The position numbers and the translations under genes are program-made. This document shows, piece after piece, positions 24,182 through 32,586 of a stretch of DNA of 64,000 bases. Position 1 is the stretch's first letter. Each line of letters starts with the position of its first letter. Source of the stretch: Lachnoclostridium sp. An118. GTDB lineage: Bacteria > Bacillota > Clostridia > Lachnospirales > Lachnospiraceae. The DNA is taken from the NCBI RefSeq assembly GCF_002160985.1, contig NZ_NFLQ01000003.1, forward strand, positions 62,001-126,000, written 5' to 3'. The notes beneath the pieces are model-generated. The model saw only the letters and a list, made by a program, of their open reading frames with translations. It was not told where the DNA came from and did not search any database.

Positions 24182-25648
24182 GCTTTCCAGCACCTCCATC
24201 ATACATGTATAGGGAGAAAGACTCCCATCCGCGACCATGGCGAAAAGCCTGGGCGTCACCCCGGAAATCAGCGCAGCCCCCTGTTCATTCATGGTAACAG
24301 GCTGATGGCGGTTTCTGCTGGCAACATTCCAGAAAACGATCTCCGGAAGCCTGTAGCCGTGCGCTTCATAGTTTTTTCTGGCATGTTCAAAGTTTGTCTC
24401 CGAGGCGTTGCTGACACAGAAGTTAAATTCCATATCCGAGATGATGATCAGCTTTGCCGGCAGGTCTGCCTGGCTGACGTGATATTTCACTGCCGTCTCC
24501 AGGAGCAGGTCAAATACCGCCTCCAGATCTGTGCTGGCCACCTGGCTAAAGCTCGCGACATAGCGGAGCCGGTCCACAAAGGTTTCCCCCTTGACCTCGA
24601 TCAGCTGCGGCGTGTCAGAAAACTCGATGAAATGATTTCTGAACACGCCCCTGTTGTGTTCCGCAAAATACAGGCCAAGGGACAGGGCCACTGCCGCTGG
24701 CAGGGGCTTGCCGGCAAAATACATGGAGCCGGAGGTGTCAATGACTGCAAGGGCATTGTCCTTCCCACCAAAGTCAGGCATCGCCTCCCAGGTGGCGTTC
24801 AGTGCGGCCTTCTCCTCCGGCGAAAGCTCTCTGAGAAAGGACTCCCGGCCGGGGCGCCGGTTCTCCCAGGAAAGGAACGGCTCCACCAGCTCGTAGGGAG
24901 ACACGTTGTCCGCATGCATCCTGGACTTGCCGGAAGCTGCTTTCGAGAGAAACGCGCCGTATCTCTCCCCGTCGTTCCTGATGAACGCCTGTCTGTATTT
25001 GAACAGCGCTCTGGAGGGCTGTTTTTCATAGTCAAAGGTATACTCCCGCTCCCGGAGATCATTCTCGATGATATGTATCCGCCTGCGCAGGGCCGAGACC
25101 GCCTTCCGGTATGACACCTCGCTCATGCCAAAGGCCCTGGCCACCTTTTTGGCATTGCGGATCGTCTGCCTGTTGGACGCGTTTACAGAAGGGAGCCATT
25201 TCCCAAGCAGAGAGACATGTTCACCAGCAGCGAGACGTCTCATGTCCTCGTCGAACTGCCTTTTGAGAAGGGCAAGCATTTCCGGTTCACAGGATGTGTC
25301 CATCAGTGCAAGCAGGTCGTCAAAGCGGCCGTACTCTGCCACATATTGGATATTCTTTTTCACGGAACCCGGCTCATTTTGGGCAAGCCATGAAAAGATC
25401 GTTCGAAAGACCTGCCGCTCGCCCAGGCCCCCTCTGATATCCCTGGCAAAGAAGAGAATTTTCATCGCCGTATCCGCATTTTCGGTATACGCGCGCAGGA
25501 ATCGGGCTGTGATCTCCTCATCACTCTCCCGCCTGAGCGCGCCGATGGACGCAAAAAGGTCCAGGCAGTCAGAACCGCTTGTGGCGTATGCGGCCCCGCC
25601 GTTTTCAGTCTCAGTCCTGTTGGCTTCCCGCCTGATATACTCCAGCAT
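24155..25648 (-). CDS. DUF2828/TROVE-like protein with C-terminal vWA domain
   Basis: The 497-residue protein has an alpha-helical N-terminal half (AYATSGSDCLDLFASIGALR, LFFARDIRGGLGERQVF). Its C-terminal von Willebrand A-like domain carries an intact MIDAS motif DTSGSM (about residue 303), followed by TDLEAVFDLLL and IISDMEFN. I read it as DUF2828, whose layout parallels TROVE/Ro60 proteins that bind Y RNAs and misfolded RNAs. GGAAGAGGAG precedes the start. Upstream lie a candidate structured RNA and two WYL regulators. A role in RNA handling or stress is inference from that architecture. Confidence 0.75.
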   Translation of the reverse strand: MLEYIRREANRTETENGGAAYATSGSDCLDLFASIGALRRESDEEITARFLRAYTENADTAMKILFFARDIRGGLGERQVFRTIFSWLAQNEPGSVKKNIQYVAEYGRFDDLLALMDTSCEPEMLALLKRQFDEDMRRLAAGEHVSLLGKWLPSVNASNRQTIRNAKKVARAFGMSEVSYRKAVSALRRRIHIIENDLREREYTFDYEKQPSRALFKYRQAFIRNDGERYGAFLSKAASGKSRMHADNVSPYELVEPFLSWENRRPGRESFLRELSPEEKAALNATWEAMPDFGGKDNALAVIDTSGSMYFAGKPLPAAVALSLGLYFAEHNRGVFRNHFIEFSDTPQLIEVKGETFVDRLRYVASFSQVASTDLEAVFDLLLETAVKYHVSQADLPAKLIIISDMEFNFCVSNASETNFEHARKNYEAHGYRLPEIVFWNVASRNRHQPVTMNEQGAALISGVTPRLFAMVADGSLSPYTCMMEVLESGRYAKIVA

Positions 25649-25681
25649 GGCTTCTCTCCTCTTCCTTTCATTCTTTTAGAC

Positions 25682-25804
25682 AAGGCACCATGTAAACTGG
25701 GGCGCTGCCCCGCATTGGGTAATCTTTATCACCCTTTTCAGCTTGATCCGAAATTTCCACATCCCTTTGCTGTGGGTGCCTTTTTGTGGGATCTTTTGTT
25801 TACA
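25682..25804 (-). ncRNA. Candidate structured RNA with cloverleaf-like fold upstream of DUF2828
   Basis: On the minus strand AAGGCACC (25775-25782) pairs with GGTGCCTT (25682-25689). This closes about 85 bases that hold three hairpins in a row: CCACA/TGTGG (25757-25775), GGGTGAT/ATTACCC with an AAAG loop (25717-25734), and GGGGC/GCCCC (25699-25711). An additional TGTAAAC/GTTTACA pairing (25798-25804 with 25691-25697) would cross the closing stem as a pseudoknot or alternative state. It ends 33 bases before the DUF2828 start, so it could be a Y-RNA-like product or a leader element. Confidence 0.45.
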
Positions 25805-25857
25805 ATGCCATTGTACTTCCCTTCTATCCGTTTATCACGGAAAAAAAGCTGCGAACC

Positions 25858-26778
25858 TCAAAGTCCACAGCTCTTCTGATCTGCCAGCCTCTGTTTTATC
25901 AGCCCCACAAATCGCCGAGGCTCCGTCACCCTGACCATAGGGCCAAAGGACAGCACCCGGATCACCATCTCTGTCTCATCCTCTCTGTCATAGTACACGG
26001 TGACCCGATATCTGTCATCCGCTGTTCTCTCCGCCTGCTTCCGGAAATGCGCAAAATGCATCAGGGCCCGCTCCAGGGCGTTCCGCTCATCCACCAGCTC
26101 GAACACTACTCTCTTCTGCCTTCCCCTCTGTCCGGCCGGTCCGGGCTCCCGACGGTATTTTCCGGGCTCCTCTGAGGGCCGGCAGCTGATGATCCTTCCC
26201 AGGTTGATGGTACTTGCATAATGCCCCTCCTTCCCGGTCAGCCGGAATTTGTCGTCCTTCTCCGAGTATTCCAGGCGCTCCGGCAGGATCCTCACCGCCA
26301 GGAGCTCCCCCTTTCCGCTGGCCATCTCTATGTGCAGCGGATATTTTTTTCTGACCGCGTCCAGGACCAGGCGGAAATTCGCTATGTAGGTCTCATCCTC
26401 ATAGGGATCGCCATCGCTGTACTTGTCAAAGACAAGGATGTCCTCCGGCCGGAAGAGAGGCGCCGCCTCCGGGAAGTCGAAGGTAAGATCACCGAACAGA
26501 CGGATGCGGGGATCCATGGCGATCGATTTCAGCCACCGTCGCTGCAGCATCGTCAGCGGCATATCCGGCCTCCTCCGTATAGGAGTTGTCCCGTCCGTTC
26601 TTATGAGCTGCCATCTCTCCTCTTTCAGCGCCGGGAGGATATGCAGGGCGCTCTCCCCGAACGCGTTCTTACCGACAATCCTCCGCAGCTCACTGTCCGT
26701 GAGGGGATGGCTGACAGCCGCTGCTAGCACAGCCGCCACCGTATTGTAGTAGGCGCTGTACAGTTCACTAAATATCAT
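25858..26778 (-). CDS. WYL-domain protein, second of a pair
   Basis: A 306-residue protein related to WYL regulators. It has an N-terminal helical region (about 1-60), a WYL-type beta-barrel in the middle (TFDFPEAAPLFRPEDILVFDKYSDGDPYEDETY and onward, about 85-190), and a C-terminal extension (YRVTVYYDREDETEMVIRVLSFGPMVRV). WYL domains sense nucleic acids or nucleotide ligands in several stress and defence regulators. The start ATG overlaps the end of the preceding WYL gene by 11 bases, so translation is coupled. No N-terminal wHTH is obvious, so it may act with its partner. Confidence 0.72.
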   Translation of the reverse strand: MIFSELYSAYYNTVAAVLAAAVSHPLTDSELRRIVGKNAFGESALHILPALKEERWQLIRTDGTTPIRRRPDMPLTMLQRRWLKSIAMDPRIRLFGDLTFDFPEAAPLFRPEDILVFDKYSDGDPYEDETYIANFRLVLDAVRKKYPLHIEMASGKGELLAVRILPERLEYSEKDDKFRLTGKEGHYASTINLGRIISCRPSEEPGKYRREPGPAGQRGRQKRVVFELVDERNALERALMHFAHFRKQAERTADDRYRVTVYYDREDETEMVIRVLSFGPMVRVTEPRRFVGLIKQRLADQKSCGL

Positions 26779-28018
26779 TTGTCTCACCGCCTTCCAGTCC
26801 ATAGAGCTCATACATAGCCCTGATATCATCCCTGAACTGCTCCTCCAGCTCCCGGTCAGAAATGTGGATGCTGACGATCCGGCAGATAAATGTGCGGATC
26901 CAGGGGACCATTTCACTGGCGTCATATACATCCGCGGTAAAGCGGCTTGTATTTCTGTCCAGATGCTCCACCCTGCCAATCCGTTTTTCCCGCTCCAGAC
27001 GCCTGGGAATATGCGGCTCATTGTCCCCGTACCGGATCGTAAACTCCACATGCTCCATGGGCCGGCCGGGCCGGCCCTGTGTGCTGACGCCCCACATATG
27101 CGGGAGCATCCTCTCCAGCTCCGCCCACATTTCCTCAAAGTGCTCCTCAACCTTATCCGGCTTTACGGAAATCAGGTGATCGATACGGAAAGAGGTGATC
27201 CTCCTGAATGGAATGGAATAGGCCATCAGGTACTGTCTGCCGTTCTGTACACTGACCATCACCCGCAGAGGTACCACATGATCATCCGTGACCCGCCCGG
27301 TATGGCGGTTCATGTTCTCCAGGATAATGCGCCTCTTCTCTCCCATGGCTGCAAATATTTCGCAGAGGATCTCGCTGTCCATCGCGCTGGTGATATAGTG
27401 ATGCTTAAACGCCAGATGGTCCTCGTTCTCATCCAGCTTGTCAAGCAGGAAGGACCCTATGACGCCGCAGGGAGCTTCCTCAGAGAAAAAGTCCAGTGTA
27501 TCCTTATCCAGCACACAGTCTGTCCGGGCCCGCCTGTACACCAGCTGTCTCCCTTTTTTCTCCGCCTCTATGATCCCCTCTTTCACATACTCCTTCAGCT
27601 TTTTCCTCACAGTAGACTCATCATATGTCCTGGGCATGCGAAACCCGGAGAGATATCCGTCAATCCGCTCCATTATTTCCCCCAGCGTCATGCTCACCTC
27701 AGAGTCACAGAGGATATCAAAAATAATAAAGTGGAGGGTAATGTCGCCGTCGGTAAAGCTCTTTGCCTTCCAGCCATTATACAGGGGATTGTGGCTGCAC
27801 ATACGGCTGTCCACAGAGATGAAAACGTTTTTTCCCTTCGGAGTCTGGCGGAACTGCATGTAGTCCCCGAGCCAGCTCTCCAGGCGGCGCCTCTCGTCGT
27901 CGTAGGAACGGGCGCTCTTCTGGGTATACTCATCCCTGTTCTTGAAGCCGTAGACATAGAATTCCCGCATATAGTCGCGGATGCGGTTGAAGTTTTTTAT
28001 AAGTTCGCTGTAAGCCAT
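26768..28018 (-). CDS. WYL-domain transcriptional regulator, first of a pair
   Basis: The 416-residue protein has an N-terminal winged-helix region with a TLGEIMERIDGYLS / ESTVRKKLKEYVKEGIIEAEKKGRQLVYRR pattern (about 90-160) and a WYL-type domain (about 195-330, PLRVMVSVQNGRQYLMAYSIPFRRITSFRID), then a C-terminal extension. It probably binds DNA and a ligand. The start at MAYSELIKNFNR has GGAGGTGACCCC upstream. It leads a set of WYL, WYL and DUF2828 genes that run in the same direction, and a control role over the set is inferred. Confidence 0.8.
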   Translation of the reverse strand: MAYSELIKNFNRIRDYMREFYVYGFKNRDEYTQKSARSYDDERRRLESWLGDYMQFRQTPKGKNVFISVDSRMCSHNPLYNGWKAKSFTDGDITLHFIIFDILCDSEVSMTLGEIMERIDGYLSGFRMPRTYDESTVRKKLKEYVKEGIIEAEKKGRQLVYRRARTDCVLDKDTLDFFSEEAPCGVIGSFLLDKLDENEDHLAFKHHYITSAMDSEILCEIFAAMGEKRRIILENMNRHTGRVTDDHVVPLRVMVSVQNGRQYLMAYSIPFRRITSFRIDHLISVKPDKVEEHFEEMWAELERMLPHMWGVSTQGRPGRPMEHVEFTIRYGDNEPHIPRRLEREKRIGRVEHLDRNTSRFTADVYDASEMVPWIRTFICRIVSIHISDRELEEQFRDDIRAMYELYGLEGGETNDI

Positions 28019-28114
28019 GGGGTCACCTCCGCAATTAGACATAATACTGCCTCACCCAGGCATCATTTTCCTCGCTGACGCTTCTGGCAGCAGGATGAAA
28101 TCCTCGGGCAACCG

Positions 28115-28144
28115 ACAGTACACTTCTGAATAAAACATGTCCAA
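28115..28144 (-). promoter_or_regulatory. Possible promoter for the WYL-WYL-DUF2828 set
   Basis: TTGGAC and TACTGT are 18 bases apart on the minus strand, about 100 bases before the first WYL gene. The match is moderate. Confidence 0.4.
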
Positions 28145-28190
28145 AACACAAAAACTGCCTGCGCATATATGAAATGATTTTAGATCTATT

Positions 28191-28222
28191 TGAAAAATCC
28201 CGGAAGCCGAAGCTTCCGGGAT
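28191..28222 (-). terminator. Intrinsic terminator, probably of the native rplM-rpsI transcript
   Basis: On the minus strand an 11-base stem ATCCCGGAAGC/GCTTCCGGGAT with a TTCG tetraloop is followed by TTTTTC. It lies about 35 bases after the S9 stop codon fragment, where the rpsI terminator would be before the element inserted. Confidence 0.85.
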
Positions 28223-28256
28223 AAGAACTCTTTGTAATCGTACGTATATGATTTGA

Positions 28257-28313
28257 TTAACGTTTGGAGAACTGGGGAGCGCGACGAGCGGCCTTGAGAC
28301 CGTACTGCGCTCG
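28257..28313 (-). other. Left attachment site: duplicated 3' end of rpsI (ribosomal protein S9)
   Basis: Read on the minus strand the frame gives YGLKAARRAPQFSKR and a stop, which is the highly conserved C-terminus of ribosomal protein S9. The rest of rpsI is absent. A tyrosine recombinase gene begins its reading frame 92 bases further on. The simplest reading is an ICE that inserted at the 3' end of rpsI, leaving this duplicate as attL; full-length rpsI would lie at the right end, beyond the window. The codons before Tyr no longer match S9 well, so the core is within 28257-28304 or a little more. Confidence 0.85.
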
Positions 28314-28405
28314 TTTTTGAGCCGTTTTTCCTTGGTATTTCGGGCTTTTCCGGACTTTTCGCTGTTCAGTTATCCTATGTGGTAACCACGGAAAATGGCT
28401 GTTTT

Positions 28406-29617
28406 TCAATCAGCAGCGTTCTGATGAAAAGCACCGTTTACTACACTGAACAACTCCTCTGGCTTATTATACTTGACCTTAGCATAGATGTCCATAGTTG
28501 TTTTGCTGTTTTCATGTCCTGCAAGATACTGAACCGTCTTGGGATCAACTCCGGCATAAAGCAGGTTCGTGATGTATGTGTGCCGGAGCTGGTGTGGGGT
28601 CACATCAAAATCCAGCGTATATTTGATTTTGGGTTGATTCCTCTGTGTCATGCCCAGCGTTGGTGTAACCGTGTACTTGATGCTCTGCCCATTCACATAC
28701 TTATAGTAGTTGCGCGGCTTGGTAGACCGAACAACTACATACTGCCATACCCTTTGAAATTGCGATGCAGCTAACGGCTGTCCTTCGCTATCCGAAATCA
28801 CATAGTCCGACTTTGATGCTGTTTTGGCTTCACGCAGGCAGTCCACCAAGCACTTGGGAATCGGAATATCCCTTTTAGCCGCCTTGGTCTTTAGAACAGT
28901 GGAAATCACGGGTCTGTTATGTTCCGTGCGCCATGCTCGCCTTACCGAGATATAGGGAGTAGACTCGTCCAGGAATACACAGTCCCATTGCAGCGCAAGG
29001 ATTTCTTCCCGGCGCAGACCGGAATATAACCCAAGCATAATGAACAAGTAGGGAGGAAGCTCCCTGACCGTATCCAGAAGCACTTCTACCTGCTGATCTG
29101 TCAATGCCTCCCTCTTTTTCGCTGGCTTTCCGCCCTTTCCCGATATTCCTACACAGGGGTTATGCTCAAGTATCTGGCTGCGCTCTGCCGAGTAGAAAAT
29201 ACACTTGAGAAGCATATTTACTGTGCTGTATAACCCCTCCGATTTTTTTGACAGCGGTACAAGCGCCAGCCGAATATCATCTGCGGTCACTTCTTCCATA
29301 TACATCTCACCCAAAGGCTTAATGATATAGTTCTTCATGTCAGCAGTATATCCTCTCAATGTAGAAGCAGATACCTTTGCCGACTGCATCAGCAGCCACT
29401 TCTGACAATACTCGGCCACTGTCGGATGCTGCCGACGAAAGATGATCTCCTCCACCTGTCGCCGCGCTTCTAATTGCTTCTCATATAATTCTTCGCAAGT
29501 AGCAGCATACAAACTCACCTGCTTGCCATCTGCGTCCATGATCCGGGTTCTGTAATACTGGATTCCTTTTTGCATAATGGTTCCGTACTGCGGAACCTCT
29601 GTTTTCATTTTCGCCAT
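28406..29617 (-). CDS. int: Tyrosine recombinase (integrase), first of a tandem pair
   Basis: A 403-residue Tn916-type integrase. It has an N-terminal arm-binding region (YYRTRIMDADGKQV), a SAM-like core-binding domain (TVAEYCQKWLLMQS) and a catalytic domain with Arg in YSGLRREE (about 200), TPHQLRHTYITN (about 340) and GHENSKTTMDIYAKV carrying the nucleophilic Tyr. It catalyses integration into and excision from the att site that lies just beyond its stop codon. AAGGAAGG precedes the ATG. It is clearly paralogous to the gene at 29774. Confidence 0.93.
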   Translation of the reverse strand: MAKMKTEVPQYGTIMQKGIQYYRTRIMDADGKQVSLYAATCEELYEKQLEARRQVEEIIFRRQHPTVAEYCQKWLLMQSAKVSASTLRGYTADMKNYIIKPLGEMYMEEVTADDIRLALVPLSKKSEGLYSTVNMLLKCIFYSAERSQILEHNPCVGISGKGGKPAKKREALTDQQVEVLLDTVRELPPYLFIMLGLYSGLRREEILALQWDCVFLDESTPYISVRRAWRTEHNRPVISTVLKTKAAKRDIPIPKCLVDCLREAKTASKSDYVISDSEGQPLAASQFQRVWQYVVVRSTKPRNYYKYVNGQSIKYTVTPTLGMTQRNQPKIKYTLDFDVTPHQLRHTYITNLLYAGVDPKTVQYLAGHENSKTTMDIYAKVKYNKPEELFSVVNGAFHQNAAD

Positions 29618-29709
29618 CTTTGACCTTCCTTTCCTGATAACGTGCAGTTTCCGTATCTACACTCTCTTTTTATCAGAAAGTACAGACTTAATCAAAGATA
29701 CGGCCTATG

Positions 29710-29742
29710 TAAAGCAAAGAGCGAGACATCCTTGCCTCGCTC
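29710..29742 (-). terminator. Terminator between the two integrase genes
   Basis: GAGCGAG/CTCGCTC (7 bases) is followed on the minus strand by TTTGCTTT, after the 29774 gene ends. Confidence 0.6.
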
Positions 29743-29773
29743 CTGCTTCGTTTTCGCGTTTGTTATTTTATGC

Positions 29774-30988
29774 TCACACTGAATCCCATTGCGAAAATGC
29801 GTTACCCATCGTTCTGACCAGCTCATCCGGCCTGTTGTATTTGACCTTTGCGTAAATGTCCATGGTAATTTTGCTGCTTTCATGGCCTGCCAGGTATTGC
29901 ACCGTTTTGGGGTCTACCGACGAATGAATCAGATTCGTGATGTAGGTGTGTCGCAACTGATGCGGTGTTACTTCAAAGTCCAGGCTGTAAACAACATTAC
30001 CGTTATGCGCCGCCTTTTCTCCAAGAACAGGTGTGACCGTATGCTTTACCCGCTTTCCATCCTCATATCGGTAGTAGGACCGTTCCTTGACTGTTCTGGT
30101 GACAACATACTGCCACAGCCGCTTAAACTGCGTATAGGACAGCGGATCGCCGTCCCGGTTCGGCACCACATACTCCGAAGTCGAATTTTCCTTTGTCTCT
30201 TTCAGGCACTCAGCCAAACAGGTCGGCAGTGGAATATTTCGCTCGGCAGCCTTCGTTTTTAATTCTTCCAGAATCACCGGCCTGTTGTTTTCTGTATGCC
30301 ATGCTCTCCGCACTGTTAAATAAGGAAAGTTTCCATCAAGATAGACCGAATCCCATTTCAGGGCGAGGATTTCTTCCCGCCGCAAGCCTGCGTACAATCC
30401 AAGCATCACAAACACATAGGTTGGCAGTCCTTCCACCGCATCCAATAAGCGCTCGACCTGCTCGTCTGTCAGCGCCGCTTTATCTTTCTGCGGAACGCCG
30501 CCACCCTTTGTCGTTAGATAGATCGTCGGGTTATTATCTATAATCCGGCTTTCCTTTGCTGCACGGAAAATAGATTTATACAGGATCACGACCGACTTAT
30601 ATACCGATGCAGATTTTTTTGAAACAGAGACAAGTGCAAGCTGAATATCATCCAGGCTGACCTCTCCCATCCGCTTATCACCTAATTCCGCAATGATATG
30701 ACGCCGTACCTTTGAGGTATAGTCCGTCAAAGTCGTGGTACGAACATGAACAGACTGCATCAACAGCCATTTCTCACAATACTCTGCAACCGTGGGTGTT
30801 TTTCGATGAAATGTGGCGTTCTCAATCTGCTCCAACGCAATCGTTTCCTTATTATAAAGTTCTTCGGGCGTTCTTGCATAAAGGGCAACGAGTTTTCCAT
30901 CTGCATCTTTGATTCTTGTTCTGTAATACAGGACACCTTTTTTTATAACCGTTCCATATTCAGGAATTATCATTTTCCTTTTTGCCAA
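29774..30988 (-). CDS. int: Tyrosine recombinase (integrase), second of a tandem pair
   Basis: A 404-residue integrase with the same layout as its neighbour: YYRTRIKDADGKLV, TVAEYCEKWLLMQS, LYAGLRREE, TPHQLRHTYITN, LAGHESSKITMDIYAKV. All catalytic residues are present, so neither copy looks dead. The best start is a TTG with AGGAGG 8 bases upstream; a GTG three codons earlier overlaps the ribosome site. It lies downstream of the excisionase gene, as in Tn916-type modules. Which copy recognises the rpsI site cannot be told from sequence alone. Confidence 0.92.
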   Translation of the reverse strand: MAKRKMIIPEYGTVIKKGVLYYRTRIKDADGKLVALYARTPEELYNKETIALEQIENATFHRKTPTVAEYCEKWLLMQSVHVRTTTLTDYTSKVRRHIIAELGDKRMGEVSLDDIQLALVSVSKKSASVYKSVVILYKSIFRAAKESRIIDNNPTIYLTTKGGGVPQKDKAALTDEQVERLLDAVEGLPTYVFVMLGLYAGLRREEILALKWDSVYLDGNFPYLTVRRAWHTENNRPVILEELKTKAAERNIPLPTCLAECLKETKENSTSEYVVPNRDGDPLSYTQFKRLWQYVVTRTVKERSYYRYEDGKRVKHTVTPVLGEKAAHNGNVVYSLDFEVTPHQLRHTYITNLIHSSVDPKTVQYLAGHESSKITMDIYAKVKYNRPDELVRTMGNAFSQWDSV

Positions 30989-31071
30989 TTCCGTCACCTC
31001 CTAAAATAATCTCCAGCGCTGTATCTTTGTTTTATCAGAGATCTTCAGTTCCAGCAAGGATACGGATTGGC

Positions 31072-31302
31072 TCATGCTCCGGCGTTCCGGGTCTTGCGGT
31101 AAGTCGCATTCTTTTCCATCGGTTTTGCCCGGTGGGTGCATTTTGCGATATACTCCTGAAGGCCCATATCAGTAAAATATACACAACCGTTCTGCACATA
31201 CTGAACATAAGAAATCAAGCCGTTGTTACGGGCCGCATCCAAGGTCGCAATGCTGATTCCCAGGATTCTGGCAGCTTCTTTTCGTGTAATCAGTTTTTCC
31301 AT
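31072..31302 (-). CDS. xis: Excisionase
   Basis: A 76-residue protein with an excisionase-type winged HTH: KLITRKEAARILGISIATLDAARNNGLI, then a beta segment (VYFTDMGLQEYIAKCT). Xis bends DNA at the ends and tilts the integrase toward excision. It lies 83 bases before the second integrase gene in the same orientation, the Tn916-like order. The C-terminal basic tail is unremarkable. Confidence 0.85.
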   Translation of the reverse strand: MEKLITRKEAARILGISIATLDAARNNGLISYVQYVQNGCVYFTDMGLQEYIAKCTHRAKPMEKNATYRKTRNAGA

Positions 31303-31875
31303 AAATCATATTCCCTCCATTCCGTCAAGGTTGTCATCGTGCTTTCAAAATCACATGAATGCACTGGCAGCCGAAACTGCCAGTGCATGGTATCTAACTT
31401 TGAAAAGAAAACTGCATCTGGATGATGACCTGTTGTTGCTTACGGTAACCGGACGCAGCTCTCTTGAATTTGAAGTTCGCTTTCGCCACATTTGCCACGC
31501 ATCCCTGACGATGGGGACATTCCCGGTCTCCGCTGGCGCGGATGTCATAACTCCGCAGCGTCGTTTTACTCGTGCGCCGCAGGGTTCCGCCTCAAGTCCG
31601 TGGGCGGGTGTGAACAAGTATCTTTAAGCCCCCATGGAGTCCTCGCGCTCGAAGTGCCACCTCCGGGTCTCAGGCTGGCGTTGATCGCTGGGAACAGCCT
31701 TGTTTATCACCTCCTTGGCTGTCCATCTTGGCGGCGCGCCTGATTCGCTCGTACATGGGTTATGTACCAGAAATGCCGTCTATTCAATTGTCAAAGTACC
31801 ATCGAAGGGGAAAACTTGTCCTTCTATTAACACTGACAAAAGGGGCAAAAAACAGGCGCTTCAAATGAAACTTTA
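31303..31875 (-). other. 573-bp stretch between the sigma-like gene and xis
   Basis: No gene here is convincing. A TTG-initiated frame at 31351-31617 (88 codons, Arg/Ser-rich, no ribosome site) is doubtful. Two overlapping 28-codon frames end at 31670 (ATG at 31756) and 31624 (GTG at 31710, AAGGAG directly abutting). A small hairpin GTACAT/ATGTAC is at 31751-31767. The strand of interest is minus, and the layout suggests a regulated leader for xis-int, as in Tn916-type elements, but no terminator-antiterminator pair is clear. Confidence 0.35.
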
Positions 31876-32289
31876 TCAAAAAATTTTTGCCAACTGTTTC
31901 AGCCCACGCCGGATGCTGTCACGGACACGGCTCGGATCTACACCTTCGGCTCCGGCAATCTCATTTACGCTCATCCCCAGATAGTACCGAGCATAAATTC
32001 TTTTTGCCTGTTTCTCCGGCAAAGCCATCACGGCGGAGTAAATCTGCTCGCGCAGCTGCTTTTCCTCCAGAAGCATCTCCGGCGTCTCCAGCTTTCGCAG
32101 GACCGCATTTTCAATTCCATTCTCACAGTCCAGGGAGTACTGCGCCTTATAGCGATACATTTTTCGCTCATAGGCTGCTTCAGCTCGCTCGTCAGACTGA
32201 AACACCGCTTGTACTTCATCGGTTACTTCCAAAAAGGCATCGGTTTTATAAACATCGGGATACAGATCCCGAAGATTGACTTTCTTCAT
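31876..32289 (-). CDS. Sigma-70 region 4-like regulator of the ICE
   Basis: The 137-residue protein ends in a sigma-region-4 type HTH (MALPEKQAKRIYARYYLGMSVNEIAGAEGVDPSRVRDSIRRGLKQL). The N-terminal half is charged and helical. Tn916 ORF7-like proteins of similar size regulate transfer and excision genes. The start MKKVNLRDLY has GGAGGT five bases upstream. It reads toward xis and the integrases, so it is placed to control excision. Confidence 0.82.
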   Translation of the reverse strand: MKKVNLRDLYPDVYKTDAFLEVTDEVQAVFQSDERAEAAYERKMYRYKAQYSLDCENGIENAVLRKLETPEMLLEEKQLREQIYSAVMALPEKQAKRIYARYYLGMSVNEIAGAEGVDPSRVRDSIRRGLKQLAKIF

Positions 32290-32390
32290 TATGTACCTCC
32301 ATTTCGATTCACGGGTGATTAGCGGGTGAATCGAATGGAGGCGGGGAACGGCATCGAGGCCGTTTGGGGACATTCGGCAAAAAACGACAA

Positions 32391-32427
32391 GCAAAAGCGC
32401 CAGTCTCCCATTCCAGGAAACTGGCGC
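32391..32427 (-). terminator. Terminator upstream of the sigma-like gene
   Basis: GCGCCAGT/ACTGGCGC with a 15-base loop is followed on the minus strand by TTTTGCTT. Together with the hairpin at 32550 it insulates the sigma-like gene from the cargo transcripts. Confidence 0.65.
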
Positions 32428-32549
32428 AACAAAAAAGATCATTATTATTCCGGTTTGCGCAGAACGATAATACCGACAGGTTGCCGAACTGCCCCGGAGG
32501 GGAAGCTACACTTTTTTTAGCAAGTGAAGATTATGAGAACTGTAAAAGG

Positions 32550-32586
32550 TTAAAACAAACAAAGCGGCATCCTCCTATATGCCGCT
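32550..32586 (-). terminator. Terminator after the winged-helix regulator
   Basis: AGCGGCAT/ATGCCGCT is followed on the minus strand by TTTGTTTGTTTT, about 170 bases after the gene at 32754 ends. The remaining 32443-32753 stretch is A+T-rich and holds nothing else I can support. Confidence 0.6.

Noticed and set aside
25682-25804. A true tRNA gene
   Set aside because: The arm sizes and loops do not fit, and no CCA or T-loop consensus is seen. It is only cloverleaf-like.
28257-28313. A functional rpsI gene
   Set aside because: Only the last codons are present; it is an attachment-site duplicate.
31351-31617. An 88-codon gene between xis and the sigma-like gene
   Set aside because: It has a TTG start without a ribosome site and Arg/Ser-rich, non-protein-like composition. 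I describe the stretch as non-coding or uncertain.
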